Numbered from the stretch's first letter, positions 18,380 through 30,975 are shown. The stretch: DNA of 64,000 nt from Bryum argenteum (GCA_037043015.1 CM073321.1:26363510-26427509); one strand, 5' to 3'. Numbers and translations are program-made. The notes: generated by a model from the sequence alone, not told the origin.

Positions 18380-19576
18380 TTGCTTACTCAAATGCAAGCC
18401 CATCCTCTTCGATGCTTCGGGACTTATGAAGAAGTGGGTTGCCCCTTTCGTTTGGAGCAATGCATTGCCATGTGGCCTTCTTCACCACAATTCAAACAAG
18501 TAATGTAACTTGTCTCTTTTTTGGACTTGTCCCTACTTTGGGATTGTCCTTGGCAAACTTGTCCTTCCCATCCTTGGAAGGCCCACTCTCACCACCCTAA
18601 AGCTTTTGCCAACCATTTTTTTTATGTTGGCTCTTGGATAGTAATTTGCCTTGCTCTCCGGTTGAGGCCTCCTCTTTAGAGGCCTTTTGGTGACCTTCAT
18701 CATCACCAATCCTTTTTGCCAACTTGAGCAACTGGGCACAAGTCTCCGGCAATCTCGGCATCTTGAATAATGCCCACTCCACCTAACCTTAGAGTCCATT
18801 GAAGAAAATGACCTATTTGGCCAATTCATCTAACTTCGGGAGCACATTCAAATCTGCATTGAAATCCTTCACATAGGCATGAAGAGTGCCCGTTTGCTTC
18901 AATTGCACAAGGGCCATGCCATCCCGAATCTCTTGGTACCCCGGGGTGAAGCGATCACTTAGGATCCCCTTGAAACCGGTCCAAGTCAAGTTGCTCAACA
19001 CTCCCGCGTTCTCATCCTCGAAACGAGTCCACCGCAAAAGAGCATGTTCTTTCAAGAAGGTTACGAGAATGGTGATCTTGTCCTCTTCACAAGCCCTTTG
19101 AGCCTCAAAGTAGAGCTCAAGTTCGACAATGAAGTCCTTGATCTTTTTGCCTTGCCCAATCCCGTGAAGGAAGAGGGCAAGCTAGTCTTGCACAACTTGC
19201 GAGCAGAAGGGCTTGATGCCCTCCCCTTGAGGTCCTTGATCTCTTTTTGCATGACTTGAAGAGTTTAGACAAGCTCATTGAACATTTCATCTCGTGCCTT
19301 CCTCTTGTAGCCTCATTTCACGGGAACAGGACTTGAAGGAACTTCTTTCTCCCCATAGAGAGTGTCCTCCTCACCACTAGCAACTTCCCTTGGATCCCCT
19401 TGCTCCTCTTGAATTTCCTCCGGCTCTTCCGAGACATCTTGAGAAAAGTCCTTATTAGAGGCATCCCCGGCCTCAAAGGCTTGACTACGTGTATTCGGGC
19501 CACGTCGCGAGCTTCCGGCTCCTTGTGCCATCCTACTCTTGATTGGATCCCGTTGCGTAGCCTGCTCTGATACCAA
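18380..19576 (-). pseudogene. gag of chromovirus, frameshifted
   Basis: After the primer site the minus strand encodes an N-terminal acidic part (19576-19313; EEPEEIQEEQGDP), then at 19055-18813 a retrotransposon gag core with RWTRFEDENAG, LTWTGFKGILSDRFTP and HAYVKDFNADL, the pattern of the Retrotrans_gag capsid family. A CX2CX4HX4C zinc knuckle (CLNCGEEGHMAMHC) lies near 18452-18493. Frame changes separate these parts. The native protein packages the RNA. Confidence 0.75.
19564..19575 (-). other. Primer-binding site matching initiator Met tRNA
   Basis: On the minus strand TGGTATCAGAGC follows the LTR end (GCGACA then CT). This word is complementary to the 3' end of plant initiator methionine tRNA and is the standard primer site of many plant LTR elements. 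It fixes the orientation and LTR boundary of this copy. Confidence 0.9.
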
Positions 19577-21063
19577 GTGTCGCGACCCTAATTACTCCAA
19601 CTCTTCTTTTTCTTAGTGAGCCTTACTTGGTAGCGGAATCACGGCTCACTTAGTTGGTAGCAACTGGCCACGACTTTGCTAACACTTGCATGTGCCCCAC
19701 ACACACAATGTTAACACCATTCTAAGTCAAGGTGTCCAACCGACCTTGACTCCATAACTCATTATCCGGTACTCATCACCCGGAACTCCCACCAACACAT
19801 GGGCGTGCCACTTGGTGGCACGGAGCGGCCTTCCACAAATGTCCAAGCTCCCAAGGGTGCTACTAATCACCCCCGGAGCTAACCGCCCTTATCCATTGTC
19901 CAACTTCCCACTAGTCCCCTTCCACTCTTGTTTCTCACCCCATTCGGGACTTCGCCGGAAATCCTCCCGGAATCCGGCACTAGTTTTCCCGGGGACTAGT
20001 TTGGAGCGGGACTCTTTCCAACCCAATGTTGCCGGATGCTCAAGAGCATCCCACAATGCCCAAGATGTAGGAGTGAGGCTTCATTTCCATGCCTCACCCT
20101 TTTGAGCCATTCCCGATTACTCCCGGGAACCGACACTACTTATCACGGGGACTAACTTGGAGAGGGACACTTCCCAACCCCATGTTTAGAGATGCTCCAA
20201 AGCACTCTCCATTTTCCACAAGGTGCGGGAGTGAGGCTCCATCCCAAGCCTCACCCCTTGGAGCCACCCCGGCTCCTCAACGCACCATGTGCAAGTGAGG
20301 AGGGAGACCACCCCTCCTCATAGTACTCTCTGGAGTCTTCGGTAGGCCCCCCCCCCTCTTGTGTTGAGGGGCCTTCCGTGACACACTTTTGTTTTGGAAG
20401 ACCACCCGTTTTTGCCTTAGCCTCAAAAACGGGCCGTATCTTCTTATCGGGCCAACTTGTAGCTCATTTATCCAAATGGGACGTGCAAGCCCATTTTCGA
20501 CATCTACTCTTTGAGTAGATGTCGATGGACTCCTCACTTGTCCCAATCGGAGCTTCCATGTGGGAGCTATGCTCCTCTGAACATTCGGGAGTCCTGGGAG
20601 GCAGCAGTCCCGGAGTCCCGAAGTCCCGATGCTTTGGAGAGCCATATCTCCCAAAGCATTGTTTTGCTCCTCACGAGCCTTAGCATTTTGGAAAGCTCAT
20701 GTCCAGAGCTTTCCAAAGACATGCAACATGCCGCCATCCATGAAGGACGACATTTTGAGTCCCGAAAGGCAACACTCCCGAGTCCCGGAGTGTCCCGGAA
20801 CGCGCTCCAACTTTGGAGAGTCGTATCTCATGACTCACAATTCCAAATCGCGCGTTCTTTAGATCCATGGGTGCATGCTCAAACAAGGTTTCCAACCATG
20901 TAAGACACGCCACCAAGTTCGTCCCGAGCACGACGCCATTGCGTGCTGTTTGCTCGGGACTCCCCTTGGTCTCCTCACCTTGTCTCTTGCCAAGCCCGGG
21001 GCGTCACTCCCGGGGTCCTCTCGGCTCACCACGGTGTTCGGGCATCCTTTGGAAAGGGATGTA
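19577..21063 (-). repeat. 5' LTR of the minus-strand chromovirus
   Basis: In element orientation it starts near TGTTACATCC (21063) and ends GCGACA (about 19577), about 1.49 kb. It shares with the LTR at 3713-5311 the GGAGTGACGCC block, the GCGACA end and the stem-loop at 20498-20524, but is diverged from it. The outer edge touches the hexamer array that follows, so the start could have been trimmed; TGTTAC does not mirror GCGACA as well as in the other copy. Confidence 0.75.
20498..20524. other. Stem-loop shared with the other LTR
   Basis: CGACATCTACT (20498-20508) and AGTAGATGTCG (20514-20524) are a perfect inverted repeat around a 5-nt loop CTTTG. It corresponds to 4111-4145 in the other LTR, with a different loop. 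Confidence 0.65.
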
Positions 21064-22056
21064 ACACCAACATCCCAACACCCCATCATCCCAATACACC
21101 AACACCCCCACAACCCAACACCCCCACATCCAATCACCTCCACACCAAACACTCCAATAGCCCAACAGCCCAACTCCTCAACACTCTTACACCTCAAGAC
21201 CCGAACATGCCAATATCCCAATACCGCAACCCCGCAACACCCCAACATTGCAACACAACAACAACCTAACATTTCAACACCACAACACTCTAACACTTCA
21301 ATACTCCAACACCTCAACACCTCAAGACGCCAAGACGCCGACAATCCAATACCCCAACACCCGAGCACCCCAACACCGCAACACAGCAAGACCCTAGCAC
21401 CGCAACATGCTCACACTCTAAGACCGCAACTCCCCAACACCCCAATACTCGAACACCCGAACACCGGAACACGCCAACACCGGAACACGCCAACACCCCA
21501 ACTCCCGAACACCTTAACACATCAACACCCTAAGAGCCCAACACCTGAACACCTCAAAATTCCAAGACCCCAAGATCCCACCCAAAGTCCCAAACAAAAG
21601 TATACTCTGACACCGTGACACCCCGGTACTCCAACACCCCAAACCTCCAAAACCCCAAAACCCCAAAACCCCAAACCTCCAAGCCCCCAAACCCCCAACC
21701 CCAAACCCAACCCCAAACCCAAACCCAAACCCGAACCCGAACCCGCACCCGGACCCGGACCCGGACCCGGAACCCAGAATCCGGAACCCGGAACCCGGAA
21801 CCCGGCACCCGGCACCCGGAACCCGCGACCCGCGACCCGCGACCCGCGACCCGTGACCCCGGAACCCGAACCCGAACGAACCGAAACCGAAACCGAAACC
21901 GAAACCGAAACCGAAACCGAAACCGAAACCCAATCCCAAACCCAAACCCAAACCCAAACCCAAACCCAAACCCAAACCCAAACCCAAACCCAAACCCAAA
22001 CCCCAACCCCAACCCCAACCCCAACCCCAACCCAAACCGAACCCAACCCAAGCCAA
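21064..22056. repeat. Degenerate telomere-like array (CAACAC, AACCCx, CCGAAA words)
   Basis: About 1 kb of strand-biased C/A-rich repeats. The left two thirds are CAACACC-type words with drift; from about 21640 the words tighten to six-base units in blocks: AACCCC, AACCCA, AACCCG, CCCGGA, CGACCC, then at 21885-21930 (CCGAAA), at 21935-22000 (CCCAAA), and at 22000-22035 (CCCCAA). Neighbouring blocks differ by one base, as in telomere-variant or slippage-grown arrays. The long open frames here on both strands are low-complexity artefacts. It separates the LTR from the Lunapark promoter. Confidence 0.85.
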
Positions 22057-22563
22057 TAATGCTGCTTTTAATATGCGTCTTGTGTAGTCCCGACTGTAGT
22101 GTTTTCTGCTGAATGCATGATTGTGGCAAAGCTAGAAGCATGATTGTTGCAAAGCTAGACGATCCAGGTGCTGGGCAGGTACTAGCATGTGCCTATGTGC
22201 TTATTTGCCCATTCGCAAGTCCTAAGCATAGGCGGCTGTAGCAGCAGCGTCAAGTGACTGGCACGAAGCGAAGTAGGACGGAATGCCAACACTCGTGCAT
22301 CCACCGACATCGCTTGTCTCGCTCTGGTCTCGTCAAGTCCAACGGATTTGCTGCAGTCACTCTGTTCTGTAGCACTTTACTTCCTTACTGGGTGATTCCT
22401 ACCCCTTCCATCTTCACAGCACTTTTCACGCAAAGCGTCGCAATCGCTGTTCGAAGTCCTAGTCACACCAATCTTTTTCCCTTTCGCTTCAGATGAACTC
22501 CATTTTGGGTGTGACACCGCGATAGGGTTTTGGGATCCAGATTTTGAGGTTTAAGATTTTGCA
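22057..22563 (+). promoter_or_regulatory. Upstream region of the Lunapark gene
   Basis: About 500 bp between the hexamer array and the ATG. A short direct repeat (GCATGATTGT[GT]GCAAAGCTAGA) occurs near 22114 and 22138. Pyrimidine-rich stretches near 22370-22500 look like a 5' leader. No clear TATA box is seen, as is common for housekeeping genes. Confidence 0.35.
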
Positions 22564-24644
22564 ATGAAGGAAGGCGAGGAGGAATTGCAGTCTTCCTCGC
22601 TTCCTGCATCTGCTTCGAAGAGAGGAAGGATTTGGAGCATGATGGGGCTGCTGGGTTCCCTATTCTCTCGAGGGCGCAAGAATGACTTTGAGAAGCGCCT
22701 GCAGCATCTGACAAAGGAGGAGGTCATTGTGCACACGCGGCTGAAGCGTCGAACGCAAGAATGGCGCAATCTCGCGCGCGCGATGATCGTTTACTTCATT
22801 CTGGGAGAGGTAGGGTGGCACTCAGTCTTTTTGCGTTATTTGTGACTATCTTATTTAGTTTGTGACTGATGTGTTGTTATTTTTCAGGCTTTCGCTTTGG
22901 GATTCGCTATCCTTTCCACTCGGACGGCTGACTTGCCATGGCAAGCTCGTGCTATTCGCGCCCTCCCTGTTTTTGTTTTGCCGGCCGCCGTCACTCTGCT
23001 ATACTCCACCTGCGCAGGATACAACCGAATGAGTAATACTGTCTCATCTCGCACTATTTTTTCGTAAATTTGGATTGTCATGTTTTGTCCTACGGCTATA
23101 GCTGTAGTCTAACAGGTGTCTGACAGTGGAACGGAAGGATAAGGAGCGGCTTGAACGGTTAAAAGCCGAGCGTCAGGAAAAAATAAATGAGTTGAAAGAG
23201 AAGACAAACTACTACGTCACTCAGCAGCTCATTCAGGTGATATCGGCTTCTTGCATGTTGATTGATGCTGTCGATACTAGCTAGGTTAAGTTCATGTATC
23301 AGTTGTAGTATTAGGGTTTCTTATACGAGGCAACCTTCAACCTCAATGTTATCTTTTTATTAAATCCATCAATCCATTTTTCATTGAGAAGAGTCCTCTG
23401 TATGATCATCGTTGAGAATTAATCCGTGGCTTCTTAAGTTTTGATTGATGCTCCTAATGTCTGTGTTCGATCTCGCTTATATAGAGTTCCGAGTGATCAT
23501 CATTCTTTTGCAACCTGTAGAGGGTTCACATTCATTTTCAGTAGAAAAATGTAAACAGAGGTACTCATGAGGCAGTTTTTGTTTACTAGGTTAATCAACC
23601 ATCGAGTCATACCATCATCCTCATGACGATTGTCTAGTCTCTTTTATTCTCGGAATCATTTATTTGTTCGTCGTTCGATAAGTTGTAGTGTAAGTTTCCT
23701 GGTTTTATTATTACATCTGTTACATTGAGCTGATTATATCTAGTACAGATGATTATTAAATGTTCGGTTTTGATTAAACAGCAATATGACCCGGATCCAG
23801 CAGCAAAAGCAGCTGCCGCAAGTATTCTGGCATCCAAGCTAGGCGCGGAGTCGGGTCTCAATCTGGCATATGTTGCAGGTCTTGCAAGCAAGGATGATTT
23901 AGCTGCCGAAGGGTCGAACCCGAATGAAGTAGCTTTGCCTGGTGGATCTCCAGGAGCAGAATTACTGCAGTCTACAGCGGACTCTGGAGGTGGTCTGCGA
24001 CATCGAAAGCCGCAGTACGGTCATGAGAGTGGGGGTTCAGTGCAACGGATAGAGGGGTTTACCCTCGAGAAAAATTTACTCGGAGGAAAAAAGACGCGCA
24101 CAGAGGTCTCGAGCGATCAGGGAATGGACGTGAAACCTTCGCAGAATCAAGCCAGCGCTGGTGGCTGGATCGCTCGGTTGGCTGCCATGCTTGTTGGTGA
24201 AGACCCCACTCAATGTTACGCCCTTATCTGCAAAAAATGCCTCGCGCACAATGGTAATCATATCTTTATCTAATTGATTTACCTCAAGCGGCTCAATGTG
24301 AGCTTTGCTCGTGGCGGATGGCATTATGACAATCCTCGTTGCGTATTTTCGCAGGTCTTGCGAAGAAGGAGGACCACCATTACATTCAGTACTATTGTCC
24401 GCACTGCCGGACGTTGAACGGCGCAGGACCGGCGAGAGATGGACTTCGACTTACGGACGAGCTAAAGGAGCTGCTCCCTAAATTGGAGCAGTCCAAGGCA
24501 TTGTCTTCGGCCGAGGGCAGCCGGAGCACTGAATCGGATTTCTTCAGTAACGCAGCCCCTGTTCCTGCTTCTGCTCCTCCTTTAAGTTCGCAGCTTATCA
24601 TTGATAAGCTGGATCGTGCGGGGAGGCCAGACGAGAGTAATTAG
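22564..24644 (+). CDS. LNP: Lunapark-type ER junction protein, five exons
   Basis: Exons 22564-22809, 22888-23032, 23127-23236, 23782-24253 and 24355-24644 join through GT-AG introns to 420 codons with correct phase at every junction. The product has a short N-terminal cytosolic part, two hydrophobic segments (about residues 70-93 and 108-128: MIVYFILGE|AFALGFAILS and ALPVFVLPAAVTLLYS), a charged coiled coil (about 131-168, ERKDKERLERLKAERQEK), a low-complexity middle and a C-terminal zinc ribbon CKKC...CPHC with HYIQYYCPHCRTLNG. This is the Lunapark layout; the protein sits in the ER membrane and stabilises three-way junctions of the tubular network. The gene is collinear and unbroken. Length matches the plant family. 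Its neighbours are repeats, so context adds nothing. Confidence 0.92.
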
Positions 24645-25436
24645 ATTGGCATTCAGTACGAAAGGGGAAGGAGAGTTGTGCTTGTCACTTTGAGTCAATT
24701 AGGCATGAATGGTGTGACTCGTTTACAGTACCACTTGTTTCTTTTGGCCCCAGACAGGTCTATATTGACAGGAAATGTAGTGAAAGCAACGGCTTCTTCA
24801 GTGAACTTATAAGTTCTTGTGCTCACTCGTCTGAGTAAATGTGGAGGGTCCGGTGTTAATGAAATTCCTCAAGGGGGCAGTTTTTCATGAAATCAACTCT
24901 TTACTGTTCCTACATACTCAAGCATGATCGAGTTGGAAATGGTGGATACTCATTGGAGTGTCACAATTTCGTTAGGGATATATTACCAATTCATTTTGTG
25001 ATCAAGGTTACCGAAGCACAGGGATATTCTTGTACTTTTAAATTTCGGCTACCTGGCACCCACCATGAAATTCGTATGTATGTGAAAGATTCCTTGAAGA
25101 ATTAGTCTCTGTACTCCGGTAATCATGATGGTAATCTGTGAAAATATAAGAAATTGACATTCGTACTTTATGCTTCAAACCTAATGTTTACTGGCTGAAT
25201 CACTGTGATAATCTTGTAATATTTGCCTTCCAATATGTATCACAAGCCTCAATTCACTGTGTTACGATAGGATAAATAGGACATGATTAATATCATCCAT
25301 CCATTTTCTATATATTCAGTCTCTAGAACCTTCCACTATGCACTTAACTGTTACTCATCTCATGCAGTATACCTATTTTTACTTTACTTAAGTCAACTCA
25401 CCCAATATATATATACATGATAGAATAGAATACAAT
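24645..25436. other. 3' flank of Lunapark; no gene seen
   Basis: Mixed then AT-rich sequence, presumably 3' UTR for the first few hundred bases. A 72-codon frame at 24887-25105 has no recognisable domain and is not annotated as a gene. Confidence 0.4.
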
Positions 25437-25830
25437 TTGGTCCTCGCTTTTGCTTGTTCTTGTTTTTGTCCTTTTGTCCATAACTATGGCCATGTCACGC
25501 CAATCCCAAGCAAGCAAGAGATTGGAACACAAGCCTTGCTTTTTGACCCCCGTAAACCATGTGGCTTGAATTATTTAGCTTGGAATATTGACATGCGTGC
25601 CTACCTACGTGCTAAGGATCTCACCGCTGCAATTATGTACGAGGGAGAGGTCCAACCTTTATATAAGTGGAATACAGTATTCATCATTTGGTGGCACCTC
25701 GAAAATTCGTTTTCACAACACTAAATCCACGTTGAGGATCCTGCTAAATTGTGAGAGGCACTAGCGGCACAATTCAAGTATGAAGAGACAATATTTGTCC
25801 TACAAGCCCAAAGTAACTCGCTGGGCCTCT
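25437..25830 (+). pseudogene. Ty1/copia gag relic
   Basis: The frame reads CGLNYLAWNIDMRAYLRAKD and then LTAAIMYEGEV, which matches the N-terminal gag pattern of plant copia elements (NY-x-W-x-x-xM-x-x-L-x-x-x-x-L-W-x-x-I). A stop follows at 25722-25724 and the frame continues with HVEDPAKL and EALAAQFKYEE. No RT or LTR is seen nearby, so this is an old fragment. Confidence 0.5.
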
Positions 25831-28104
25831 AGGTGATAGATTTTCCCATTCAACTCCAAGCTCCACCAAATTGTAGGACAACAACACTCTATTTTAAATC
25901 CTGCTTGTGCAATTCTACCTCAACCGTATTGCAACAGAAAGATTACCTACACATTTAGAATGTATGTCCTATCTTTCTGTTAGCCCAAACGCAGCAACAA
26001 TTGCTTGTTAAGAATGCAGAGTCAAGGCATGCCAAGGAGATTTATACAAATGAAGCCAATAAGACCAACACAAAGAAGCCTTGCAGTTCAAGTGGGGAGT
26101 CTACGTATGTGAAGCACTAGGATCGCCTGCGAGGGGACATTGAAAGCACAATCACACGTAGAAATGATCACACGAAGCCCCAAAGTTACGCGAATGAGAC
26201 TCAACCGGCTGCTTCTCCCAGTTATGAAAAATAGTAGAGGAGGGAGTATTTCATAAGTGCTGTAGAGAGGGTCAAAAAACATCACATTCATTAAATTGAG
26301 AGAATATTCTAAAAATGAGATTTTAAGCCAATATCCATCAAATTGAATCCAAAATGTTAGTCATATTGTGTACACAAGATACAATGCAAAGATTTAAGGT
26401 CGTGACAAAGAAATGAAAACCAATATTGGTTTTAATTTATAGAAATAACAAAGAGTAATAGATACTTTGAGTCAAAAAGAAGCATCATTTTATGCACTAC
26501 AAGTTGCAGTGAAATACAAGTAAAGTCGTAATTCACAACCAAACCCTAATTCTGTATATGGCTACATGATAAACTCAAGCATATGATCTTCTATTTAGAT
26601 GAGCGTATGCCATCAAAATGTGGATACACTGACAATATTTTTAATTTCTCTCTTCCAATTTGTCTTCCAAATACGAAACCTCTAAAGAAGTCAGGGTGAT
26701 AAATGACGGAAAGAATGAGTAGCAGTATCACAAATGGAATCGAGTCTTTGGTTCTACCAACGCCTTCTACAACGAAGTACCTCAACTATAGCATACGATC
26801 CTTGCCGCGCAATCTCTCGATTTTGGAGTTTCAATGATCTTTCCTCCCATGCATTGTAGACGGGTGCCACGATCCTTCTAGACACAATTTCTTCCTCTGA
26901 CTTTGTATGTGGACGACCTTCATTCAATGAGGGGTGCCAAATATGTAAGGGTGCACAAGGAGGCACGTCAAGAGTAGCGCTAGTACAACAAGGGGAGTCG
27001 ATTGGATGCCTAATACGATCTTTAGACTGCGACATAAATTTTGTAGATGCCTCAAGGCGTCGTAACGGTAGAGACTTGACAGACAAAAATACGGTAGGAG
27101 GGTATGGAACGAGAGCTCGGGATTCTCATACATTCATCCTCAATTTGGTTGCGCTTCTGCATGCTGCATTGGAGTACGAGCTGAGTGAATAAATGATAAA
27201 ATGCCATGACATCAAGAAAGATAGAAAAAAAAGGAATATTTCACATGACGCTGACTCCTATTGTGTAAAGATTGTCTTATAGTTCAGAATCATTGTGGAG
27301 CTTCCGCTGAGGAGCTCCACCAGCACTTGTACGGGTATTTGGCGCAGTAATCAAGAATCTAGTTTTTAAAGACGAAGGTGAACCCAATAGTCATGGTCTT
27401 TTATTATCGTTGGGAGGGCTGTCTACAACACCATCATTGATTGGCTGCGTAGAAAAGTCCAATGTCGATAGTGCAGTTGCTGTTGAAAACATGATATGCC
27501 TCAATTTACTCTACGAAATTGTGTATTGTCCGTAGTACAAGCTCGAATTAACAGAAGCAACACAACGACAATCTAAGTCAATGACCATATCTTAAAAGAC
27601 ACGCAACACCTGAATACGAATAGATTTCAGATAGAACCTTTAAGTAAATAAATATTGTAATCTTATCTCAATTCAACTCGACTTGACTTAATTGACATCG
27701 GATTTTATTAATCCAAGGAACTACAAACAATGACATTGAATCCAAACTCGAATAAAAAGAGGCAATAATAACAATGTTAGATTAAAATATTACCTAAGAA
27801 AGTACAATATTACAAAAAAAAATGTATATATTATTAAAAGTCACACTTTATAATCGAGTCATGCAAAAAACAATCTACTAAACTATCATCAACAATTACA
27901 CTCCTTCGACGTTAAAGTCTTAGATATCTCAATGGCGGTCATGAGTATTTTGTTTACTTGCATGTTGAATTCTTCAATGAGCATCTAAAGCCTAGCAGAA
28001 TTATTTCTTTGGAAGGAGAGCAAGCCTTGGCTACAACTTTGATGCAACCCTTGGATCTAAGGTAGAAGCTTGTCTACTAAAAACCTACCATGAACCTCAT
28101 GTTG
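25831..28104. other. AT-rich intergenic DNA; no gene supported
   Basis: Open frames at 26088-26291, 26591-26785 and 26754-27133 on the minus strand have no recognisable domain and overlap each other in different frames. The composition suggests old degraded repeats. Confidence 0.45.
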
Positions 28105-29061
28105 TCACCATGACATCAGCAAAATCACGTTCTCTGGTTCATTGAAAACGTGCTTTTCAAGGCTATCGTCAACGATGATTGTATTGAAAGCACTGAAATT
28201 TGAATTTGTAGGCTTTAAGAGTTTATCTAAGTTTGAAAACAAGTCATTGCTCGTTCCCATCGCTTTTAGGTAAGTTGCACAATTTATTGCGGGGTCTCCG
28301 ATACAAGATGACATTGCACGACTCATGTCTACGAATATACAATGGGGCCATAAAACTCCAAAACAAGTACTCGCAAGTCGATTTAGTTCTTGGCAAACCT
28401 TTGGAACTCTGTATTGTGACACATACTACAAGAGATAAGTCAGAGAGGTATTCATGGCACTCAAGACGACCAAAAACTGCCTTCAGGCAAACCGCGCCTA
28501 ATAAAATGACAGAATGTGGATACGAGATGCCATTATCAGCTTGGTTCCTTGGCATGTATTTCCGTTCCTTGAAGACACAGAGGACACTATAGAGGTCGCG
28601 AATGACATCAAACCACCTGCCCACCACCGTGGTCTACAACAAATGATTGACAATATCCAACGTTACACTTACCCGTTTGTCGGATAGACTTGTCGTGTAT
28701 TCAGGAGGAAAGAGACAAACGTGCATACAGATAAGAACCGCAATATCACATCTACAAGCTGACTATAGTCCTTGCAATAAACAAGAGAAAATCCGAACCA
28801 ATGATCGGACTTAAGCACAACGCCTATATCATCAGATTCTCGACAAGAATTGCTTACAATCTTCTCCAATGGCATTGGTATCATTTTCAAGGCATGGGAG
28901 CTAATTGTGGATGGAAGCGGGATGTGGACCTTCAAAAAAAATTGAGTCAAAATTGTCAAAATTGCTCCGATTTGCCAAAGGCAAATAAACACAATCTCTT
29001 GTCTTGCATGACAAGCAGAGGCTAGAATTGTCTCTGCTCTTTCACAACAACATCGTCTCAT
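28105..29061 (-). pseudogene. FCP1-like HAD phosphatase relic
   Basis: On the minus strand the end of the region reads SNLDKLLKPTNSNFSAFNTI then IVDDSLEKHVFNEPENVILL (28422-28105). The block NT-[IL]-[IL]-[VI]-DDS-x-x-K-x-x-x-N-x-x-N with a preceding LxKLxK helix is the C-terminal motif of FCP1/SCP-type HAD phosphatases. The expected N-terminal DxDxT motif is not visible; upstream open stretches (28627-28244, 29061-28672) are in different frames and only loosely similar. I read it as a decayed copy. Assignment rests on one motif. Confidence 0.38.
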
Positions 29062-30005
29062 CCATGTGCTTCTTTGCCCTTGAAAGGATTTTGTCGGCTA
29101 CTCACATTCATTGGGAATGCAACATGTGATGGATACCTGGAAGGGAAACTCTGACATTCTACACATTCTGCGAGAAAATAAAGAAAAATGTATAAGAGTA
29201 TTAATTCATTTCATATTAGTCTTAGGAAAATGGGGGTGCGTTTACATAAAAGGAGTAGATTTCTCAATATTTTACAAAAAAATGTATATACAAAATTGTA
29301 TCGCCCTCTCTAAGAATTCACTAAGACTCCTACTTTGTAATGCTTGAAATTCCCGTGGCTAGAGCAAACACAATTTTAGTCGATTCAAGTTGATCGAAAG
29401 ATAGATTATGAAGAACTTTGTGACACACCTAATGCCTTGACTTCAGTATTGGTGGTAGTCAAGTCTATATACCAACACTTCAAGAAATGAAATGTCCTTA
29501 CTATCAAATAATTGAGAACATTTTGTTAACTGCGAAGTCAATTAGGAGACCTTGATTCGGTCACTTATTTGACAAAAATGCATCAATCAATAAGTCATTT
29601 CGGACTATTATACATGTTGGATGGAAAAGTCATCGAACGTCTATGCCACGCTGTATCTATAGCTGGTCCATGTCAGCAAGTAAAGAAAATCTGATTACCC
29701 TCATTTAAATTGTAAAGTCAGCATTAACATACCTGTTTTGGCGTAGAGAAATTTTAGTTTTATCTTTGGTGAAATAGTAAATATATTTGTGTAATTGACG
29801 TAACTACTATGCAATTTCGGAAATTGGATGAGTTGACGCTACAATCTCCCCTGTATATGTGGTCCTATTAGAATCAAACACGTGATGTGGGTAATATTTC
29901 TGTGGTCCTATTAGAATCAAACACGTGTTGTAGGTGATATTTCTGGCCTGCCTAATTAAATGAGTGTTCTGGTTTATCCTTCAATCAGAATTCGTTTTGC
30001 TATTT

Positions 30006-30063
<58 letters not shown>

Positions 30064-30967
30064 TTTTCGATTATATTAGAAGAGGGTATGGAAGACCTGG
30101 TTCACTAAATAATTACTTTTTGCATGAAGACCTTGTATATAATTTCACATACATGTTGCAGATCAAGCATGGTTAATTAACAAACGTGTCACATGTGTAA
30201 AAAAACGTGACCAATAAGCTGTCTTCAAATTTCAAATATAGCTTACCCATATGTATCATACAATCAGGTCTTATTGTATCTACAAATCCTCCATTTGAGT
30301 AAGCTATTTAAAAAGCATTATTTTTAGTTGGATGGCATTTTTTCTCCTGTGCAACCTTATGATGAACTTTGTTGAACAAGTACTTCTTGATTCAGGAAGG
30401 TGTTCCGGAGACTGCACAAAACAATTTATTCTTGTACAAGTCATGGTACTCCATGAAGAAAACCATCTCCGAAATTCTCATTATCCCTTCTATACTAATC
30501 TCAGACCACTGGAGTATAACACTAGTTGCTTGAAACTCCTATACGTATTTATAATGCAATTCTAGATAATACGAAACAAGAAATCCTATCACTATTGAGG
30601 CATGAAAAGCAACTATTTACTATCAATACATGAACAAGTTCTTACAACTACTACAACCAATACCATAAACTTGAAACATACGAAGTCAATTTTTACATGA
30701 TCCACACACCTTCTCTGCCGGATTTTTGTCAAGTCCCTATGAGTAATCCATGTGACAGCCCTGCCATTACCTCAAGAAGTTAGAATAGACGAGGACTTTG
30801 GAAGGCCAAAATCTACATTTTAAATGCATTGATCACAATCATTCAAATTCTAAAAGGTGTAAATCTGCACATGCTTATGATACATAATCCTTTTGCCTTA
30901 CACATATTAATTAAACTATGATCAATAATATGCTTGAGAAAGCACCTAACAGTATTTTGCCCTGAGA
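29062..30967. other. AT-rich DNA with microsatellite and a 42-bp duplication
   Basis: No gene is supported. A (TA)n run occupies about 30010-30062. A 42-bp unit (TGTGGTCCTATTAGAATCAA...) is repeated twice in tandem from 29859 and 29901. Open frames at 29964-30176 and 30332-30565 have no recognisable features. Confidence 0.6.
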
Positions 30968-30975
30968 CCGAGAAA

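Larger units (their letters stand above)
17935..21063 (-). mobile_element. Chromovirus remnant: 5' LTR, PBS, gag, protease, RT sliver
   Basis: Reading the minus strand from 21063: LTR (to 19577), a tRNA-iMet primer site, gag with zinc knuckle, a protease-like part, then abruptly the [12 protein letters not shown] block of reverse transcriptase at 17935-17977. Everything between protease and that RT block is missing, so the copy is internally deleted. LTR ends and internal blocks match those of the element at 1-5311, so the two belong to related families in opposite orientation. Several stops and frame changes interrupt gag. The left break lies next to CCGCTCA repeats. Confidence 0.85.

Noticed and set aside
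21514-22141. Long open frames of 160-195 codons on both strands
   Set aside because: They are translations of the C/A-rich hexamer array (repeated two- to six-residue words) and have no coding signal.
26591-27133. Minus-strand frames that could be exons
   Set aside because: No domain, no convincing splice sites and mutual overlap in different frames.
29964-30176. 70-codon frame
   Set aside because: Its middle is the (TA)n microsatellite; it is not a gene.
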